The position numbers and the translations under genes are program-made. This document shows positions 40,428-43,687 of a stretch of 43,687 nt of DNA, one piece after another (the first letter of the stretch is position 1; every line of letters starts with the position of its first letter). The notes beneath the pieces are model-generated. The model was not told the origin of the DNA and made no database searches. It saw nothing but the letters and a program-made list of their open reading frames with translations. Source of the stretch: Methylobacterium sp. NEAU K (lineage in GTDB: Bacteria > Pseudomonadota > Alphaproteobacteria > Rhizobiales > Beijerinckiaceae); contig NZ_JAUYZJ010000040.1 of NCBI RefSeq assembly GCF_030700285.1, forward strand, positions 1 to 43,687, written 5' to 3'.

Positions 40428-40915
40428 GAGTCCGTTTCATAACGGGCTGAACAGCTTGGCTGTTGGATGAGCGGCGGCCATCGCGAGCGTTGGGAGCGTG
40501 TCTGACGCTCAACCCGAAACCCCGATGTGGACGCCTGCCGCCTGGGCCGAGCTTGCGCGCGCCAGCCTGGCCTATGCAACATGCCTGAGCGATGCCGAAT
40601 GGGCCGTGCTCGCGCCGGCTCTGCCTGCCCTGCCGCGACCGGCGCCCGTGGCGCTGGCCCCTGCGCTCCTTCTTCGACGGCATCCTGTACGTGCTGCGCG
40701 TGACGGCACCTGCCGCTGGATTTCCCGCCCTTTGGCACGGTGCATCGCTGGTTGTTATGCCTCTCACAGGCGGGCGTGTTCGACCGTCTCGCCCACGCCC
40801 TCACGATGGCCGACCGCGAGCGGGTCGGACGCGCGGTCAGCCCGACTGGCCGTATCCTTGATGGGCAGGTCGCACCCTCGGGTGGCGTGGTGTCGCAGGC
40901 GAGCGGACACCTCTA
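40428..40915 (+). pseudogene. IS5-family transposase, degenerate N-terminal half
   Basis: GAGTCCGTTTCATAACGGGC at 40428 looks like an IS5-type end. Downstream the frames give, in pieces, MWTPAAWAELARASLAYATC, LSDAEWAVLAPALPAL, then in another frame RPWRWPLRSFFDGILYVLR, and in a third the equivalents of FGTVHRW, RLAHALTMADRERVGRAVSP. This is the N-terminal part of an IS5-family (IS1031-like) transposase broken by at least two frameshifts; the catalytic core is missing. It belongs to a different IS5 subgroup from the C-terminal half at 103-489, so the two are not halves of one element. Confidence 0.7.
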
Positions 40916-41627
40916 AGAACCGTCTGCTTGGGGGGTTGCAGGCCGTTTTGACGATGCGGGCCACTCTGGCCTGGACGCTTGGCCGTCTGGACACCTCCAA
41001 ATACCGGTCTGACGGGGGCTTCTGGAAAGGTGTGGTGGGAGTTTCAGCGCTTTGGGTGAGAGCAGCGGCTCCAGCTGCCGGTCTTATGTTCCCCTTATCG
41101 GACGGGCACTAAAAGCCAGCCAAGGCAGCGATGCGAAGGACGTTTTTCCATCGCTGCCGGCCCAACCCTACAGCCGCGGCCGGTTTAATGCGATCAAGTA
41201 GCATAAATTTCTACAATTCGCACTGTCGGCAGGGCAGCTTCGACGACGCAATGAACTCTCCTGCCGATGGCACACAAGGAATCAGATCACGCATCGCTAC
41301 GGAACCCAGACTGACTCAGAGCGGCCGGCAACACCTCTAGAGTAGAGTTACCTGATACGTCCGGCGTGTCATGCTTGAATCCGGCGTTCTTACCCAGTCC
41401 GAGGGGTTTGTCTTCGCGCCAAAGAACGAGCAACGGCACAACGTTGCCACGCCCAACGATGATCGGAACGATGCGCCCGACGTCGGTGACGCACGCGCAA
41501 GCTGGCGAAGCAGGCCGGCGTGAGGGTTTCCGATTGAGGCGAACGTCCATTGGATTGATCTTGCTCAAGGCCAGATGGTGCTGAAAGGCCAATCATTTCG
41601 ATGCAGGCCCCGACAGGAACCTCGTCC
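40916..41627. other. Long intergenic region, nothing recognised
   Basis: There are about 700 bases without a convincing gene. A minus-strand frame of about 100 codons (41287-41592) has no recognisable domain, no good ribosome-binding site and composition like non-coding DNA. CTCTAGAGTAGAG near 41336 is a small palindrome. The stretch is likely debris from mobile-element activity plus the promoter of the gene at 41628. Confidence 0.4.
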
Positions 41628-42194
41628 ATGCAGGTACCAGCCAAGATCGCCTTCCGGCATTACGAGCCCCTGGATCAAATTCGCGCTGAAATTGACGAGG
41701 AGGTGAGCTGCCTCGAGACCTTCAGCGACAAGATTACCAGTTGCCATGTCACTGTGACCGGTCCTCCTGGCCGACACCGGAACGGCGAGGCCTTCACGGT
41801 CACCGTGCACATTGCAATGCCTGAGCATCACGACATCATCGTGGACCGGCGCCATGGTGATACGCCCGAACACGAATATGCTCTCGTGGCCATCAAAGAC
41901 GCTTTCAAGGAGGCCCGGCGCCAGATTGAGGACGTCCAGCGCGCCATGCGCGGCCAGACTAAAATTCATGCAGTCGAAGAGCACGGACGGGTCACGAAAT
42001 TCTTAGCGGGAGAGAACTGCGGCTTCATCGAAACCGATGACGGTCGCGAGATCTACTTTCACCGCACTGACGTCCTTCACGAAGGCTTCGATCGCCTGAC
42101 AATCGGAGCGGAGGTTCGCTTCGCGGAGACTGAGGGCGCCAAGGGACCTCAGGCGAGCACCGTCCGTCCCATCGGAAAGCACCATCTGGTTTAG
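41628..42194 (+). CDS. HPF/RaiA-like ribosome-associated protein fused to a cold-shock domain
   Basis: This 188-residue protein has two domains. Residues 1 to about 110 resemble the HPF/RaiA (S30AE) fold: KIAFRHYEPLDQIRAEIDEE, CHVTVTGPPGRHRNGEAFTV, EHEYALVAIKDAFKEARRQI. Residues about 118-185 are a cold-shock domain with GRVTKFLAGENCGFIETDDG, IYFHRTDVL and VRFAETEGAKGPQASTV; RNP1 is changed to NCGFIET, RNP2 is IYFH. The first part should sit on the ribosome and the second bind single-stranded RNA, suggesting a stress or hibernation role. The start at 41628 (AGGAAC upstream) is preferred to the ATG nine codons earlier. It is followed 35 bp later by a HicA-like gene. Confidence 0.8.
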   Translation: MQVPAKIAFRHYEPLDQIRAEIDEEVSCLETFSDKITSCHVTVTGPPGRHRNGEAFTVTVHIAMPEHHDIIVDRRHGDTPEHEYALVAIKDAFKEARRQIEDVQRAMRGQTKIHAVEEHGRVTKFLAGENCGFIETDDGREIYFHRTDVLHEGFDRLTIGAEVRFAETEGAKGPQASTVRPIGKHHLV

Positions 42195-42229
42195 CGCGGA
42201 TCGACGCAGCGCGTTGCCAAGGAGGGACC

Positions 42230-42466
42230 ATGGAACCTGCAACCTTTCGCCAATGGCTCGCCGAGCGGGGCTGCCGTTTCGACAGCGGCAAGGACAGCGC
42301 CGGCACGCATGGCCATGCCTCGGTGACGGTGCATCACGGGCACCGCAAATCGGTGCTTCCCGGCATCGGGACCAAGCAGGCGCTTGACCCAGCGGTCGTC
42401 AGGCAGATCGTGGACGACCTCGGGCTCGACCGGTCCGAACTGCCCGGACCCGTGTCGCGGGCGTGA
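42230..42466 (+). CDS. HicA-like mRNA interferase toxin, without HicB
   Basis: This 78-residue protein fits the HicA double-stranded-RNA-binding fold: TFRQWLAERGCRFDSGKDSA, the catalytic-His region GTHGHASVTV, then KSVLPGIGTKQALDPAVVRQ and IVDDLGLD. HicA toxins cleave mRNA and are normally paired with a HicB antitoxin of about 70-140 residues next door. None is present in the 110 bp before the IS remnant or upstream, where the neighbour is the HPF/cold-shock fusion. The GTHGH variant in place of GSHxx is compatible with activity. AAGGAGG lies 7 bases before the ATG. It may be solitary or a non-toxic relative. Confidence 0.65.
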   Translation: MEPATFRQWLAERGCRFDSGKDSAGTHGHASVTVHHGHRKSVLPGIGTKQALDPAVVRQIVDDLGLDRSELPGPVSRA

Positions 42467-42576
42467 CCCGCTCCTTCCGCTCTAGGCCTAGGTGGGAAGG
42501 GGCGGAGAGAGACCGTCATCTGCCGAATGGGCATCGCCTGACTCGTGAGCGAAGGTAACGCGCTGAGAGCCGCCGG

Positions 42577-43662
42577 TGTGCGGATTCCGACGGAAGCCGG
42601 CCCCCTGTTTCGACGCGAAGTCGGCCACTCTCTAACCGGCACCGGCCACGGCGCATCCCTGCGGGTCAGCAACCGCGGCATCCCTGATCTCGAACACGAG
42701 GAGAGCGGGATGCCAGCCAGGAGAGAGCTGACCATGCGACCGATCAAACAAATGCTCCGGCTCGCTCACGACGGAGTGAGTTCGCGTGAAATTGGACGAA
42801 CGCTGGGTGTCGCCCGCTCGACCGCACAGGACAACCTCGCCCGGGCGAGCGCCGCCGGCCTTACCTGGCCGCTTGATCCCGAGGTCACCGACGCGGTGCT
42901 GGAGCAGCGCCGTTTGCCCGATCCGGGGTGAAGCAGGGGATGCGTCGGCTGCCCGAGCCGGACTGGCCCTCGCTGGTCAGGGAGATGCGCCGGCCCAGAG
43001 TCAACCTGACCGTGCCGTGGGAAGAGTCCCAGGAGGCCCATCCGGAGGGCTATGGCTACTCCCGGTTCTGCAACCTCTATCGCGAGTTCGAGCGCCGGCT
43101 CACCCCGGTTATGCGCCAGCACCATGCTGCGGGCGACAAGCTCTTCGTCGACTACTCCGGCAAGAAGGTCGGATCGTCGACCCCGCCACCGGCGTCGTGC
43201 GCGAGGCCGAGATCTTCGTGGCCGTGCTCGGCGCGTCGAGGCTCCCTACGCCGAGACGACCTGGACCCAGACGCTATGGCACCAAGGCCTGCGTGATCGC
43301 TGACGGCAGCGTACGCGCCATCGCCTTTGGGCTGGCGCCTGGTCAGGCCCATGAGCTGCCTCACGCGGTTCCTCTGCTCGACGAACTGCCGGGTGTGCCC
43401 AAGTGATCGTGGGAGATCGCGGCTACACCAGCCACGCCTTTCGCGAGCACATCTGGAACATGGGCGCCCGGCGATCCCACCGCCGCGCTACGAGGCACCT
43501 GTGACCTGCCCGGACTGGATCTACAATAATCGCAATCAGGTCGAGCAGCTCTGTGCCAGGCTCAAGGAGTGGCGCGGGATCGCCACCCGCTACGAGAGGA
43601 CCGCCGTCAGCTTCATGAGCGTCCTCTGAGTGGCCGCCGCCCTCGACTGGCGCAAGCGATGA
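42577..43662 (+). mobile_element. IS21-family element remnant fused to an IS5 3' half
   Basis: The left end starts TGTGCGGATTCCGACGGAAG, followed by the related TTTCGACGCGAAGTCGGCC, the repeated terminal binding sites typical of IS21 elements. istA begins at 42734 (MRPIKQMLRLAHDGVSSREI, then GRTLGVARSTAQDNLARA, a helix-turn-helix). It is frameshifted near 42910-42930 and continues as RLPEPDWPSLVREMRRP, HPEGYGYSRFC and DKLFVDYSGKKVG, whose Asp is the first DDE residue. It is frameshifted again near 43172 and then replaced at about 43275 by the IS5 C-terminal half. istB is absent. The element is inactive. Its last part is the terminal repeat shared with 1-514. Confidence 0.82.
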
Positions 43663-43687
43663 CGCGCCCTGGCGGAAGTGTTCGGGC
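43174..43687. repeat. 514-bp terminal direct repeat, copy 2
   Basis: Identical in sequence and orientation to 1-514, ending exactly at the last base of the window. Joined through this overlap, the sequence gives a 43173-bp circle in which the IS21/IS5 remnant is followed directly by the amino-acid ABC ATPase 3' region. Confidence 0.9.

Noticed and set aside
41287..41592. Minus-strand frame of 101 codons in the gap before the HPF/CSD gene
   Set aside because: There is no domain, no ribosome-binding site and no conserved-looking pattern; it is probably chance in GC-rich DNA.
1..43687. Self-replicating plasmid
   Set aside because: The ends overlap, but no rep, par or mobilisation gene and no iteron cluster was seen, so circularity alone is not enough.

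Overview
The window looks like chromosomal or large-replicon DNA of a high-GC alphaproteobacterium, most likely a methylotroph of the Methylobacterium/Methylorubrum group (Hyphomicrobiales). This rests on recognised protein families, Methylobacterium-like IS21 and IS5 remnants, dispersed GTCCGCTT-type intergenic repeats and a methanesulfonate monooxygenase operon. I ran no database search. No rRNA, tRNA, CRISPR array, replication or partition gene was recognised.

Layout. (1) 1-514 and 43174-43687 are the same 514 bases, a decayed IS21/IS5 chimera. The window may therefore be a circularly closed contig of 43173 bp, or be bounded by two copies of one repeat. (2) 679-5660 holds a polar-amino-acid ABC transporter with a RidA enamine deaminase, divergent from a MocR/GntR-aminotransferase regulator. 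(3) 5786-14730 is a nine-gene leftward operon: a three-subunit molybdenum hydroxylase, a complete Liv-type ABC importer and a CoxG-like protein. It is divergent from a TetR regulator, with two matching operator-like palindromes between them. (4) 15546-23653 is a mosaic: alpha/beta hydrolase, small secreted protein, truncated SDR, SLAC1/TehA channel, beta-propeller protein, and a divergent AraC regulator/MFS pair. (5) 24073-29425 is msmABCD (methanesulfonate monooxygenase) with a TauE/SafE anion exporter and a LysR regulator. (6) 29552-33174 holds an unrecognised protein and a degenerate amidohydrolase-2 protein, divergent from an AAHS-type MFS transporter. (7) 34134-36824 is sorAB (periplasmic sulfite dehydrogenase) with a YeiH-type putative sulfate exporter. 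(8) 37295-43687 holds a dienelactone-hydrolase-like protein, a serine beta-lactamase-like hydrolase, IS5 debris, an HPF/cold-shock fusion, an orphan HicA and the IS21/IS5 remnant.

How it works together. The central theme is C1-sulfonate use. MsmD passes electrons from NADH to MsmC and then to the MsmAB hydroxylase, which splits methanesulfonate into formaldehyde and sulfite. TauE/SafE would move sulfite out of the cytoplasm, and SorAB would oxidise it to sulfate in the periplasm with electrons going to cytochrome c. YeiH and the MFS proteins may handle sulfur-anion efflux or sulfonate uptake. The known msmEFGH ABC importer is not in the window. A second theme is uptake plus hydroxylation of an unidentified substrate by the Liv/molybdenum-hydroxylase operon; its active-site loop matches neither form I nor form II CO dehydrogenase, so a carbon monoxide role is not supported.
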